Shown here piece by piece: positions 1 through 8,477 of a DNA stretch of 56,170 nucleotides (the first letter of the stretch is position 1; each line of letters begins with the position of its first letter). The notes under the pieces were generated by a model. That model did not search any database, had not been told where the DNA came from, and saw nothing but the letters and a program-made list of their open reading frames with translations. Made by a program: the position numbers and the translations under genes. The stretch comes from Chloroflexota bacterium (GTDB lineage: Bacteria; Chloroflexota; JAHJIN01), in NCBI GenBank assembly GCA_018823415.1, contig JAHJIN010000154.1, forward strand, positions 1-56,170. The letters run 5' to 3'.

Positions 1-996
1 CTGATCTTTTTCATGGCCTGGCTCATTGCATTCCTGTTGAGCCCGGCCGCCGATGCCCTGGAGCGCCGCCGGTTACCGCGTGGCCTGGCGGTGTTGGCCG
101 TTTATGCCAGCCTGATCCTGATTCTGGTCATCATCGGCGGGCTGCTGACTCCCATCCTCATCGACCAGGGCCAGGAATTGGAGCAGCAGATACCTCAGGA
201 TCTGGACCAGGTGCTGGCGTTCGTCAACCAGATCGATAGCGAACTGGGGCGATGGGGGGTTCCCATAGACCTGAACACGATGTTTGACGCCAAGACCATC
301 CTGGAACAGGTCCAGCAGTGGGGGTCCGTCGTCCTTGAGAATACCATGAATGTGGTGACGCGGGTGACCGGCGTGGTTTCGAATTTCGTGCTGATCCTGG
401 TCATCAGCGTCTATATCATGCTGGAAGGTCGCCAGATGGGCGATGGCATGGGGCGCATGCTGCCTCCCGACTGGCGCGACGAGTGGGCACTGTTGCGGCA
501 GACGGTGAACCAGAGCTTTGGTGGGTTCGTGCGGGGCCAGATCGTGCTGGCGATTGTGTATGGCATTGGAGTGGGGATCATCCTGCTGCTGGCCGGTACC
601 AACTTTGCCGCCATCACGGCCCTGATTGCCACGCTGCTGGCAGTGATTCCCTTTTTCGGGCCGATGCTGGGCCTGTTGCTGCCGGCCGGCATGGCCTGGT
701 TCCAGACGCCCTGGTATGTGGCCGCCATCGTTACCGTGGTCCTGGTGGTGTACCAGTTTGCCCTGTTCCAGGTGATCTCGCCCAAGCTGATGGGCCAGAG
801 CATTGGCCTGTCGCCGCTGCTGGTGCTGGGCGCGTTGCTGGTGGGCATGCAGGTGGCTGGCATCTGGGGCGCGTTGTTTGGCGTGCCGGTGGCGGCAGTG
901 ATCTATACCATGGGCCGGTTCTTTCATCGGCGGCTCCAGGTGGCCTGGGGCGAGCTGCCGGCCCCGGACGCTGGGCCGCCCGGAGAAACCGCCTGA
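1..996 (+). CDS. AI-2E family transporter (5' end outside window)
   Basis: Polytopic inner-membrane permease of the AI-2E/TerC-like family (PF01594), whose members export small solutes; the substrate cannot be told from sequence. The frame is open from base 1, and the first Met (base 13) lies inside the first hydrophobic helix. The family is usually about 340-370 residues, so roughly 30 N-terminal residues probably lie upstream. Visible signs are paired TM helices at the start, a soluble central segment (about residues 50-110), the GGFVRGQ motif (about 175) and C-terminal helices ending with FGVPVAAVIY. The gene ends at a bidirectional terminator shared with the convergent cysC. Confidence 0.88.
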   Translation: MIFFMAWLIAFLLSPAADALERRRLPRGLAVLAVYASLILILVIIGGLLTPILIDQGQELEQQIPQDLDQVLAFVNQIDSELGRWGVPIDLNTMFDAKTILEQVQQWGSVVLENTMNVVTRVTGVVSNFVLILVISVYIMLEGRQMGDGMGRMLPPDWRDEWALLRQTVNQSFGGFVRGQIVLAIVYGIGVGIILLLAGTNFAAITALIATLLAVIPFFGPMLGLLLPAGMAWFQTPWYVAAIVTVVLVVYQFALFQVISPKLMGQSIGLSPLLVLGALLVGMQVAGIWGALFGVPVAAVIYTMGRFFHRRLQVAWGELPAPDAGPPGETA

Positions 997-1002
997 TAGA
1001 CA

Positions 1003-1036
1003 AACGCCCCCGGCACGGGCGCCGGGGGCGTTTTAT
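1003..1036. terminator. Bidirectional rho-independent terminator
   Basis: A 12-bp perfect stem (1003-1014 with 1021-1032) with a 6-nt loop is followed by a T-run on the plus strand and a shorter T-rich tract on the minus strand. It lies between the convergent AI-2E transporter and APS kinase genes and fits both. Confidence 0.85.
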
Positions 1037-1049
1037 TGCGTATGGGAGC

Positions 1050-1667
1050 CTAGAGATAGCCCAACGCGCCCAATCGCTCCTCGATGAGTTGTTCCTCTTC
1101 GACCGTGTATGTGCTGCCATCCAGCTTGGGGACCGGCGGCACATAGCCGTGCTCTTCCAGATAGGCCAGCACCTTGGCCGCGCTCTCTTCCAGGGTTTCG
1201 GTGCTGGAATCGATGCGCACCTCGGGGTTCAGCGGCTCTTCGTAGGGGTCCGAGATGCCGGTAAAGTTGGGGATTTCGCCGGCGATGGCCTTTTTGTACA
1301 AGCCCTTGACATCGCGCTCCATGAGTGCCTCAAGGGTACAATAGCAATAGACCTCTACAAAATTACCAATCTCGTCTCGGGCGTGGTCGCGCATGACCCG
1401 ATATGGCGAGATGAACGACAGCAGCACCAGCACGTCGTTGCGGGTGAGCAGTTTGGCCACAAACGTCACCCGTTCGATGTTCTTGTCGCGATCTTCTTTG
1501 CTAAAGCCCAGGTCGCGGGTGAGGCTCTGCCGCACCACGTCGCCGTCCAACCGCTCTACCTTGAGCCCCCGCTCGCGCAAAATGGGCTCCAGGTATCTGG
1601 CGATAGCCGTCTTACCAGCCCCAGAGAGGCCGGTAAACCATACTGTTACACCTTTTTGACTCGTCAA
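1050..1667 (-). CDS. cysC: Adenylyl-sulfate kinase (APS kinase)
   Basis: Cytosolic kinase that phosphorylates APS to PAPS with ATP. The P-loop GLSGAGKT is near residues 13-20; next come the DGD motif (about 41-43), the LGFS/DR segment and FVEVYC, all APS-kinase landmarks. At 205 residues it matches the family, with a short acidic C-terminal tail. The start is TTG, fixed by a strong AGGAGG eight bases upstream; no in-frame ATG gives a full P-loop domain. No ATP sulfurylase or PAPS reductase is nearby. The flanking sugar-nucleotide gene suggests, but does not prove, use of PAPS for sulfation of a polysaccharide. Confidence 0.93.
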   Translation of the reverse strand: MTSQKGVTVWFTGLSGAGKTAIARYLEPILRERGLKVERLDGDVVRQSLTRDLGFSKEDRDKNIERVTFVAKLLTRNDVLVLLSFISPYRVMRDHARDEIGNFVEVYCYCTLEALMERDVKGLYKKAIAGEIPNFTGISDPYEEPLNPEVRIDSSTETLEESAAKVLAYLEEHGYVPPVPKLDGSTYTVEEEQLIEERLGALGYL

Positions 1668-1753
1668 AGTTCTTACCTCCTGATGATGTGGATTATGCTA
1701 GACTGGTCAGTTGGCCGGCTGGTCGATGAGCGGCCGACCAATGTGCCAGTTTA

Positions 1754-2719
1754 CTATTGTATTGATGCACCAACGCGAGCGCGCCAGTCGGCCAACACAT
1801 CGGCGAGCAGTTGGTGCAGCGGGATCTGGGGCTGCCAGCCGGTGGCGGCGTGGAACCGGGAGAAATCACCCTGCACCAGGGGCACGTCGGATGGGCGCAT
1901 GCGCTGGGGGTCTATGTGCACCTCAATAGGTACGGTCGCCAGCGATAGCAAGATGTCCAGGATCTCTTGAATCGTGTGGGTGTGGCCCGAACAGATGTTA
2001 TAGACCTGGCCCGGCGTGCCGCACTCGAGGGCCAGCCAGTAGGCGCGCACCACATCGCGCACATCCGTAAAATCGCGGCGCGATTCCAGGTTGCCTACCC
2101 AGATCACCGGCTCTCGGTGGCCGGCTTCGATCTCGGCGATCTGTCGGGCAAAGGCCGGGATCACGAGCGCGTCGAGTTGGCGCGGGCCAGAATGGTTAAA
2201 GGCCCGGGTCCGCACGATGCGCAACCCATAGGAACGGTGGTACTGGTATCCCAGCAGGTCTTGCGTGACCTTGCTCACCGCATAGGGTGACAGGGGCCGC
2301 AAGGGTTGCTTTTCGGTAATAGGCACCTCGTCGGGTCGCACCAGGCCATACTCTTCACTAGAGCCCACGTTCAGGATGAGCGGGTTGGTCCCCCCGGCGC
2401 GCACCGCCTCGAATACGTTGAGAGCCGCGATGACATTGGTGGTGAGGGTGGCACCCGGCGCGCGCCACGATGTGGGTACATAGGTTTGGGCTGCCAGGTG
2501 AAAGATGCGGTCTGAGCGCACCTGGTGGATCACCTGGGCCACTGCCGCGGCATCGGTCATCTCGCAATCCAGCAGGGTGACGGTGTCTAGCAGGTGCGCG
2601 ATGTTGGCGCGATTGCTGCGCCAGCGTGCGGTGCCATAGACCTCCGCCCCCTGAGCCAGGGCATATTCGGCCAGATGGCTGCCGCCAAAACCGGTGATGC
2701 CCGTGATGAGGACCTTCAT
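1754..2719 (-). CDS. NAD(P)-dependent GDP-sugar dehydratase/reductase (GMD/Rmd-like SDR)
   Basis: Extended short-chain dehydrogenase acting on nucleotide sugars. The Rossmann motif GITGFGG starts at residue 7, and the catalytic region reads SSEEYG followed by YAVSK. The motifs resemble GDP-mannose 4,6-dehydratase and its companion GDP-6-deoxy-4-keto-mannose reductase; sequence alone does not separate them. I start at MKVLITG (2719), which follows GGAGGG by three to four bases, rather than nine codons upstream, because the Rossmann strand normally begins at the N-terminus. A TATAAT box lies about 50 bases upstream. It probably supplies a deoxyhexose for surface glycans. Confidence 0.85.
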   Translation of the reverse strand: MKVLITGITGFGGSHLAEYALAQGAEVYGTARWRSNRANIAHLLDTVTLLDCEMTDAAAVAQVIHQVRSDRIFHLAAQTYVPTSWRAPGATLTTNVIAALNVFEAVRAGGTNPLILNVGSSEEYGLVRPDEVPITEKQPLRPLSPYAVSKVTQDLLGYQYHRSYGLRIVRTRAFNHSGPRQLDALVIPAFARQIAEIEAGHREPVIWVGNLESRRDFTDVRDVVRAYWLALECGTPGQVYNICSGHTHTIQEILDILLSLATVPIEVHIDPQRMRPSDVPLVQGDFSRFHAATGWQPQIPLHQLLADVLADWRARVGASIQ

Positions 2720-2768
2720 GCTCCCTCCGTGAACAGGCACCGTCACGCGGCGCCCACTGCAAGAACTT

Positions 2769-2774
2769 ATTATA
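2769..2774 (-). promoter_or_regulatory. Probable -10 box for the GDP-sugar gene
   Basis: A perfect TATAAT on the minus strand lies about 50 nt upstream of the start at 2719; the region 17 nt further upstream (TTTTCC) is a poor -35. There is no clear terminator between this box and the end of cheD, so read-through from the che operon is also possible. Confidence 0.45.
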
Positions 2775-2829
2775 CACCAAAGTGCGGCCCAGGAAAAGCG
2801 CCGGTTCGGTCTTTGGTCGCAAGGCGTTT

Positions 2830-3363
2830 CTAGATCACCCGCTCACTGCGCTGGAACGAGCGCACCCGCACGCACCCGGTCTGGGGGTCAAACTCAATGG
2901 AGCGCCCCCACTGGCCGCCCACATCCACGGCGGGCAACGGGATGTTTTGCTGCCGCAAGAGCCGGCGCAGGACCATGAGATTGCGCTGCCCGATGCTGGC
3001 GGCACGGGTGGAGGCAAACATGCTGGCCCCGCCTACCAGCTTGGCGATCAGATATTCGCGGCGCGCGCCTTCACGGAGCATCCATTCGACGAGCCCGGTC
3101 AACGCACAGTCGGCAAACTTGGGTGAGCCGGGCCGTTCGTGGGGCTGTGGATTGGTGGGCAGCATGACGTGGGCCAGGCCCCCAATGGGCACGGTGGGGT
3201 CGTGGAGCACCAGAGCCACGCAGGAACCCAGGCCCAGCGCCACCAGGCGTGTGGGGGGCCGGGTTACGACCAATTCGCCAATACCCACCATGACCCGGTC
3301 CGCCGGGCTGGCCAGGGACGTCCGGTCGCTGGCTGCTCGGTAGGCCTCAACTGGCGCACTCAT
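2830..3363 (-). CDS. cheD: Chemoreceptor glutamine deamidase CheD
   Basis: CheD deamidates specific glutamines of chemoreceptors. The catalytic Cys is in LGLGSCVAL (about residues 43-51), the His in GGLAHVMLP (about 61-69), followed by KFADCAL and KLVGGASMF. The length (177) fits. The first 20 residues are extra to the core. The start codon overlaps the cheA stop (ATGA), implying translational coupling. It is the last gene of the long chemosensory operon. Its substrate is probably the GAF/MCP protein at the operon head, although that protein's adaptation helices are very short. Confidence 0.93.
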   Translation of the reverse strand: MSAPVEAYRAASDRTSLASPADRVMVGIGELVVTRPPTRLVALGLGSCVALVLHDPTVPIGGLAHVMLPTNPQPHERPGSPKFADCALTGLVEWMLREGARREYLIAKLVGGASMFASTRAASIGQRNLMVLRRLLRQQNIPLPAVDVGGQWGRSIEFDPQTGCVRVRSFQRSERVI

Positions 3364-5285
3364 ATGGGCCTCCCGACACGGGTGCCAGGTCGGGCACGCA
3401 GAGCGAGCAGGCTGTTCAGGTCGAGGATGAGCACTACCTCGCCATCACCCAGGATGGTCGCGCCGGCCAATCCCGGGATCTGGCCCAGCATGCCGGTCAG
3501 CGATTTGACCACGATCTCTTTGTGCCCCAACAGTTCATCTACTACCAGCCCCAGCTGCAAACCGCCACGCTCGATGATCAGGGCATAAAAAGGCTCTTGA
3601 TCATCGTGGGTGCTCAAGTCAGGCGTGGGTAGGCCCAGCAGCGTCGCCAGCGGGCGCAAGGGAAGCAGGGCTTGCGGCAGCGCGGCCACGGCCTGGTGCT
3701 GGATCTCGCGCACGGTTTCCCCCGGCACCTCTGTGGTGTGCTGCACGTGCGATAGAGGAATGGCAAAGGTCTCGGCGCCCACGCGCACCAGGAGCGCCTG
3801 GATGATGGCCAGGGTGACGGGCAGGCGCAGGATGAACCGGCTGCCATGACCCGGCTCGGATTGGATCGCGAGCTGACCGCGCAGCGCTTCTACCTGGCGG
3901 CGCACCACGTCCATTCCCACGCCCCGGCCTGATACATTGGTGACCTGGGTGGCGGTGGAAAAGCCCGGCCGGCAGATCAGGCGGAGCGCCTCCGCGTCCG
4001 AGAGTTCGACGGCTTGCCCGGGCGTGATGAGCCCGCGCTCGATGGCGATCTGGCGCAGATGATCCGGGTCCATGCCCTGCCCATCGTCTTGGACCGTGAT
4101 CACGATCTGGTCCTGCTGGCGTGCGGCTGTGAGTTGGATCTGGCCGGCGGGTGCTTTGCCCGCCGTCTGGCGCTGGTCCGGCGACTCCAGCCCGTGGTCG
4201 ATGGCGTTGCGTAGCAGGTGCAAAAGTGGGTCGCCCAGTTCTTGCAAAATGCCGCGATCCAGCTCAATCTCGGCCCCCTCGATGTCCAACTCGACGAGTT
4301 TGCCCTGCTGGCGCGCCAGATCGCGCACCATGCGTGGAAACCGATTGAACACCTGGGCCACCGGCACGGTGCGGGCCTGGAGCACGCCATCTTGCAACTC
4401 GGCCAGGATACGGTCGTGCTCTTCCAGGGCCGATTTGAGGTCGGGCAGGTCATAGCGTTCCTCGACGCGCCAGAGCCGACTCTTGTTCACGACCAGCTCG
4501 CTCACCAGCCGTAGCAAGTGATCCAGATGCGCCACGTTTACGCGCACGCTTTGGCCTAGCCCCAGTTCTTCCCAGGCTGGGGGCGACGCCGGGGTTGGCT
4601 GGACCGGCGCGGTCGGCGCTAGTGGCGTGACCGTGACCTTTTGCACCTCGGCCACAGATTCGGCGGCTTGCCGGGCCCGGGCCGGGTCGGCGGCGTATAG
4701 CACCACGGTAAACGCGCCGTCAAACGTGCCGGTGTCAGCGCCTATTTCGTCCTCGGACGGCTGGCAGGACACCACCGTGCTCACTTCGCGCAGCCGCTTG
4801 AGCACCAACAAGGCCCGGGCGTCTTTGAGTCGCGCGTTGGCCGCAATTTGCACGGTGACCTGGCAGTTGGGGGCCAGCGCGGGCGGGGCGACCGGCGCGC
4901 GGGGCATGGGTCGGAATGATTGCAGCGCGGCCACGAGTCCCGGGCCTGTTGGGGCCGGGGTCGGGTGGCCGTGGGCGATGGCCTGCGCCTGGTCCTGCAA
5001 GCCATCCAACGCCTGAAACAGCAGATCCACCAGTTCAGGCGTGACGTTCACGGCGTGTTTGCGCACCTGGTCCAACACGTCTTCGGCAGCGTGGGCCAGC
5101 CGAGACATCTCTTCGTAACCCATCGTGGCGGCCATGCCTTTGATGCTGTGAGCCGCGCGAAAGCAGCGCTCCACGGCTTCATCGCCCGTGGGCTGTTGCT
5201 CCAGGGCCAGGATGGCTTGGCTCAGGGCTTGCAGGTGCTCCTGGACTTCGCTAATGAACAGGTCTTGGTATTGAGAGAGGTCCAT
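3360..5285 (-). CDS. cheA: Chemotaxis histidine kinase CheA
   Basis: Core kinase of a chemosensory array, cytosolic and receptor-bound. Domains in order: HPt P1 (residues 1-110, phospho-acceptor His46 in AAHSIKG), a P2-like segment (about 140-225) for regulator binding, P3 dimerisation helices (about 240-310), the P4 HATPase with LRNAIDHGLE (N box), DGQGMD (G1) and GRGVGMDVV (G2), and a P5 CheW-like domain (about 490-630). All key residues are intact, so it should be active. It is 641 residues long, normal for the family. The stop overlaps cheD by 4 nt, and cheB ends 5 nt upstream of its ATG. Confidence 0.97.
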   Translation of the reverse strand: MDLSQYQDLFISEVQEHLQALSQAILALEQQPTGDEAVERCFRAAHSIKGMAATMGYEEMSRLAHAAEDVLDQVRKHAVNVTPELVDLLFQALDGLQDQAQAIAHGHPTPAPTGPGLVAALQSFRPMPRAPVAPPALAPNCQVTVQIAANARLKDARALLVLKRLREVSTVVSCQPSEDEIGADTGTFDGAFTVVLYAADPARARQAAESVAEVQKVTVTPLAPTAPVQPTPASPPAWEELGLGQSVRVNVAHLDHLLRLVSELVVNKSRLWRVEERYDLPDLKSALEEHDRILAELQDGVLQARTVPVAQVFNRFPRMVRDLARQQGKLVELDIEGAEIELDRGILQELGDPLLHLLRNAIDHGLESPDQRQTAGKAPAGQIQLTAARQQDQIVITVQDDGQGMDPDHLRQIAIERGLITPGQAVELSDAEALRLICRPGFSTATQVTNVSGRGVGMDVVRRQVEALRGQLAIQSEPGHGSRFILRLPVTLAIIQALLVRVGAETFAIPLSHVQHTTEVPGETVREIQHQAVAALPQALLPLRPLATLLGLPTPDLSTHDDQEPFYALIIERGGLQLGLVVDELLGHKEIVVKSLTGMLGQIPGLAGATILGDGEVVLILDLNSLLALRARPGTRVGRPI

Positions 5286-5290
5286 TGTCG

Positions 5291-6382
5291 TTATCGAGCG
5301 GGATCGCTCGCCTCAGCCGAGGCTGGCCGGTGAATCCGAGCCTGCAATTCGGCCACGATTTGCCCCGCGATTTCGTCCAGCGGCCGCACCAGGTCCACGA
5401 ACCCGCTGTCGATGGCGGCCTTGGGCATGCCAAAGATCACGCTGGTAGCCTGATCCTGGGCAATGGTGACGCCGCCTTGTTCCTTGATGAGCTTGAGTCC
5501 CTCACGTCCGTCTGTGCCCATGCCGGTGAGCACTACGCCCAGCGCCCGCGAGCCGTATACCTTGGCCACAGAACGCAACATCACATTGGCCGAGGGACGC
5601 AGCCCGCCAATGGGCGGCGATTGGTCCAGGTAAATGGTACCTTCGCCGGACGCTGTGGCGCGCACCGTGAGGTGATAGCCGCCGGGAGCGATGTAGGCTC
5701 GGCCCACGGCCACGTGTTCGCCATGCACGGCCTCTTTGACCGTGATAACGCAATGGCGATCCATGCGTTGGGCCAACGAGTGGGTGAATCCCGGGGGCAT
5801 GTGCTGTACCACGATCACGGCGGCCGGCAGGTCGGCAGGTAGGCGGGGCAAGAGTTGTTCCAGGGCCTGGGGCCCGCCGGTCGAAGCAGCCACACCCACC
5901 ACAAAATGGCTGGGCAGCGCCGGCCGGGCGATCTTGACCGGTCGCGGCAGGGCGGGGCGAGGCGGCGTGACGGCCTGGGCCAGGCGGGCCAGCGGGGCGA
6001 TCTTGACCTTGCTTAACAGGTCGTCCTGGATCTTGAACAGGTCCACCGAGATGTGACCCGATGGCTTGAGGATGAAATCTACGGCCCCCAGGGCCAGCGA
6101 TTGGATGGCGACCTCGGGTGCGGTGAGCCCGCTGACCACGATGATCGGGGTGGGGAACTCGCGCATCACGTGGCGCAGCACATCCAGGCCGTTCAGGCCC
6201 GGCATTTCAATGTCCAGCGTCACCACATCGGGGTGCAGTTCTTGGATCAGGCGGATGGCTTGCTCGCCGTCGTGCGCCACTCCCACCACACTGATCGCGG
6301 GGTCGTTGGTCAGCAGATTGGTGATGAGCTTGCACATCAGGCGCGAATCGTCCACCACCAGAACTCGGAGCCGCGTGGGCAT
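5291..6382 (-). CDS. cheB: Receptor methylesterase / response regulator CheB
   Basis: Two-domain receptor-modification enzyme. The receiver domain (1-125) carries acidic DD at 11-12, phospho-acceptor Asp57 in TLDIEMPG and the conserved Lys in ILKPSG. The C-terminal esterase (about 165-345) has ASTGGP (nucleophile Ser), VVQHMPPGFT (His) and LTGMGTDG (Asp). The start at 6382 follows GAGGTG by five bases; the longer frame upstream has non-coding character. It removes methyl groups or deamidates receptors, yet no cheR methyltransferase is in the operon. It lies 4 nt from the cheY stop. Confidence 0.96.
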   Translation of the reverse strand: MPTRLRVLVVDDSRLMCKLITNLLTNDPAISVVGVAHDGEQAIRLIQELHPDVVTLDIEMPGLNGLDVLRHVMREFPTPIIVVSGLTAPEVAIQSLALGAVDFILKPSGHISVDLFKIQDDLLSKVKIAPLARLAQAVTPPRPALPRPVKIARPALPSHFVVGVAASTGGPQALEQLLPRLPADLPAAVIVVQHMPPGFTHSLAQRMDRHCVITVKEAVHGEHVAVGRAYIAPGGYHLTVRATASGEGTIYLDQSPPIGGLRPSANVMLRSVAKVYGSRALGVVLTGMGTDGREGLKLIKEQGGVTIAQDQATSVIFGMPKAAIDSGFVDLVRPLDEIAGQIVAELQARIHRPASAEASDPAR

Positions 6383-6386
6383 GGTT

Positions 6387-6773
6387 TCACCTCGACGGCG
6401 ACGAGTCGGAATGCTCGAGCACCTGGCGGATGGTGGCGAGCACGCGGTCGGGGTAAAAGGGCTTGACGATGAAATCGCGTGCCCCGGCATCCAGCGATTC
6501 CATTACCAGGTCGCGCTGACCCATGGCGCTACACATCACGATTCGCGCCTGCGGGTCGTGGGCCAAGATCTCGCGCACGGCCTCGATGCCGTTCATGCCG
6601 GGCATGGTGATGTCCATCAGCACCAGGTCTGGTTGCAACTCGACATAGCGCTCGATGGCGGACTCGCCGTCTGGGGCCTCGCCCACAATGTCGAGCCCCT
6701 GGCGCGTCAAGATGTCGCGCATCATGCGGCGCATGAACGCGGCGTCGTCTACGAGCAACACGCGGGCGTTCAT
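6387..6773 (-). CDS. cheY: Single-domain response regulator CheY
   Basis: Stand-alone receiver of 128 residues. The DD pair is at 9-10, phospho-acceptor Asp54 is in VLMDITMPG, the switch Ser/Thr is in MCSAMG, and the conserved Lys is in DFIVKPF. It should accept phosphate from CheA and act on an output, a flagellar motor or another target; no motor gene is in the window. The ATG overlaps the cheW stop by 4 nt (TCAT at 6770-6773 on the plus strand). The open frame continues far upstream, but that part is cheW in another frame. Confidence 0.95.
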   Translation of the reverse strand: MNARVLLVDDAAFMRRMMRDILTRQGLDIVGEAPDGESAIERYVELQPDLVLMDITMPGMNGIEAVREILAHDPQARIVMCSAMGQRDLVMESLDAGARDFIVKPFYPDRVLATIRQVLEHSDSSPSR

Positions 6774-7276
6774 TCTGTGCCCTCGGGCCTGGGCGGTGCG
6801 CTCCAGTCGGTTTGGGCCAGGTCGGTTTGCTCCTGAACTGTGAGCACCTGATCCAGATCCAACAGGATGATCAGCCGGTCTTCCAAACGGCCTACACCGG
6901 TCAGGTAGACGTCGTTGATGTCGGCTACCAGGCTGGGAGCCGGCTCGATGCGCTCGGTGGAGAGCCACATGACCTCGCGCACTGCATCGACCAGCATGCC
7001 TACAAGTTGGTCGCCGAGCGCTACCACCACGATGCGCGCCTGCTTTTCCCAGGGAGTATCGGCGAGGGCAAAGCGTTTCTTCAGATCGATCACGGGCACA
7101 ATGTCGCCCTGGATGTTGACCACGCCTTCCAAAAAGTTGGGGGCGCGGGGGACCCGGGTGATGGGCAAGAGGCGTTCGATACGGCGTACCTGATCGATGG
7201 GCACGCCAAATTCGGTATCGCCCAGCCAAAAGACTACTAGTTGGATTCGATCCGGGGCTGCTGCCGGGCGCATCAT
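6770..7276 (-). CDS. cheW: Chemotaxis coupling protein CheW
   Basis: Adaptor linking receptors to CheA. The protein is one CheW fold (about residues 10-145): FWLGDTEFGVPI, then RVPRAPNFLEGVVNIQG, which is the family signature, PVIDLKKRF and LIILLDLDQVL. At 168 residues it is typical, with a short C-terminal tail. The start at 7276 is preceded by GAGGAG about nine bases away. It follows the receptor/ATPase genes with a 40-nt gap and is translationally coupled to cheY. Confidence 0.95.
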   Translation of the reverse strand: MMRPAAAPDRIQLVVFWLGDTEFGVPIDQVRRIERLLPITRVPRAPNFLEGVVNIQGDIVPVIDLKKRFALADTPWEKQARIVVVALGDQLVGMLVDAVREVMWLSTERIEPAPSLVADINDVYLTGVGRLEDRLIILLDLDQVLTVQEQTDLAQTDWSAPPRPEGTE

Positions 7277-7316
7277 GGGGCGCTCTCCTCGGTTGGGTTC
7301 ATGCGGGTCGTGTCGC

Positions 7317-8462
7317 CTAGGCCAGTTGTTTTTCCAGCCGTTCTGCCAGTTCCTTGAGGGCCAGCCCGCTCACGTGATAGGGAAACAGCTCGGCCAGCGG
7401 GCGCCCCCGGTTGGAGGCATCGGTAAAGCAATCTTCGCTATAAGGCACCGAGGCTGCGGCTGGCAGCCCCAGACGTGCTTCGATCTCGGGCAGATCCAGG
7501 CCGGCCCGGCCCACGGCCCGATTGTAGACCAGGACAAAGCGCTCGCGCGGGATTCCTACCTCGGGCGAGGTGAGATATTCCACGTATGTGTGCGTCTGGT
7601 CTATTGTCGTCCGGTCGGCGGCCAGGATCAACACGATGCATTGCGAGTCGCGCAAGATGGGCAGGCTGATGCGCGAGAGGGACCGGCCAAAGTCTACAAA
7701 GATATAGTCAAACATGGTGCGCAGGGTGTTGAACAGGGGCACGATCTGGGTCACCTCGACGGCTTGGGCCTCGTGCAGGCGGCTGGGACTGAGCAGCAGT
7801 TGCAGGTTCCAGCGGTCTGGCTTGTACACATAGTGGCGCACGGTTTCTGGATTGAGCATGGTCTGGCGCTCGGCCAGGACCGGCAGGATCGATTCGCCGG
7901 ACCGGATGCCCATGGAAAGGCCCACCGATCCCAGGGGCAACACCATGTCTACCACGACCAGCCGGTTGGCCCCCACCAGAGCGCCAAAGGCGTGGGCCAG
8001 GTTCACACAGATAGAGGTGGTGCCGATGCCACCCTTGGCCGCCAGAAAGCTGATCACCCGGCCGAGTTGGGGCTTGGCTTCTGCGGCCACGGGTTGCCGT
8101 AGCAAGTACTGGATCTTGTCGCGCAGTTGCTCCACGGCTTTGGGGCTTTTGGCAATATAGTCATCGGCGCCGGCTTCCAGGCTGGTCACCACGTCCTCAA
8201 CGTCGGTGCGGGCGCTCAAGATGACGATGCGGGCGTTGTTGGTGGCGGGATCGCGGCGCAAGGCCCGGCAGACGGTCAGCCCGTTCATGTCTGGCAAGGC
8301 CAGGTCCAACAGGACGAGTGCGGGCCGCTGGGTCTGGGCGATTTTCAGCGCTTCGGTCCCGGTGGCTGCGGTGAGGATTTTGTAGCCGGGCTGACGCAGG
8401 TAATTCGTCAACCAGCTACGGGTGACGGGATCGTCGTCAACGATCAGGATGGTCTTGGGCAC
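7317..8462 (-). CDS. Receiver domain fused to CpaE/MinD-type ATPase
   Basis: Residues 1-122 are a receiver domain with DDD at 10-12, Asp53 in VLLDLALPD and Lys105. Residues 133-380 are a ParA/MinD-superfamily ATPase of the CpaE kind, with a deviant Walker A, KGGIGTTS (143-150), and a Walker A' Asp in VVVDMVLP. CpaE and its relative ParC position pili or chemosensory arrays. In an operon with cheA/cheW, a role in placing or partitioning the array is a reasonable inference. The start is GTG at 8462, six bases after GAGGAG. The fold assignment is firm; the cargo is not known. Confidence 0.88.
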   Translation of the reverse strand: MPKTILIVDDDPVTRSWLTNYLRQPGYKILTAATGTEALKIAQTQRPALVLLDLALPDMNGLTVCRALRRDPATNNARIVILSARTDVEDVVTSLEAGADDYIAKSPKAVEQLRDKIQYLLRQPVAAEAKPQLGRVISFLAAKGGIGTTSICVNLAHAFGALVGANRLVVVDMVLPLGSVGLSMGIRSGESILPVLAERQTMLNPETVRHYVYKPDRWNLQLLLSPSRLHEAQAVEVTQIVPLFNTLRTMFDYIFVDFGRSLSRISLPILRDSQCIVLILAADRTTIDQTHTYVEYLTSPEVGIPRERFVLVYNRAVGRAGLDLPEIEARLGLPAAASVPYSEDCFTDASNRGRPLAELFPYHVSGLALKELAERLEKQLA

Positions 8463-8477
8463 CAGGTGCTCCTCGGG

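Noticed and set aside
483..1970. 495-codon plus-strand frame
   Set aside because: It crosses the terminator at 1003-1036 and runs antisense to cysC; composition is not protein-like.
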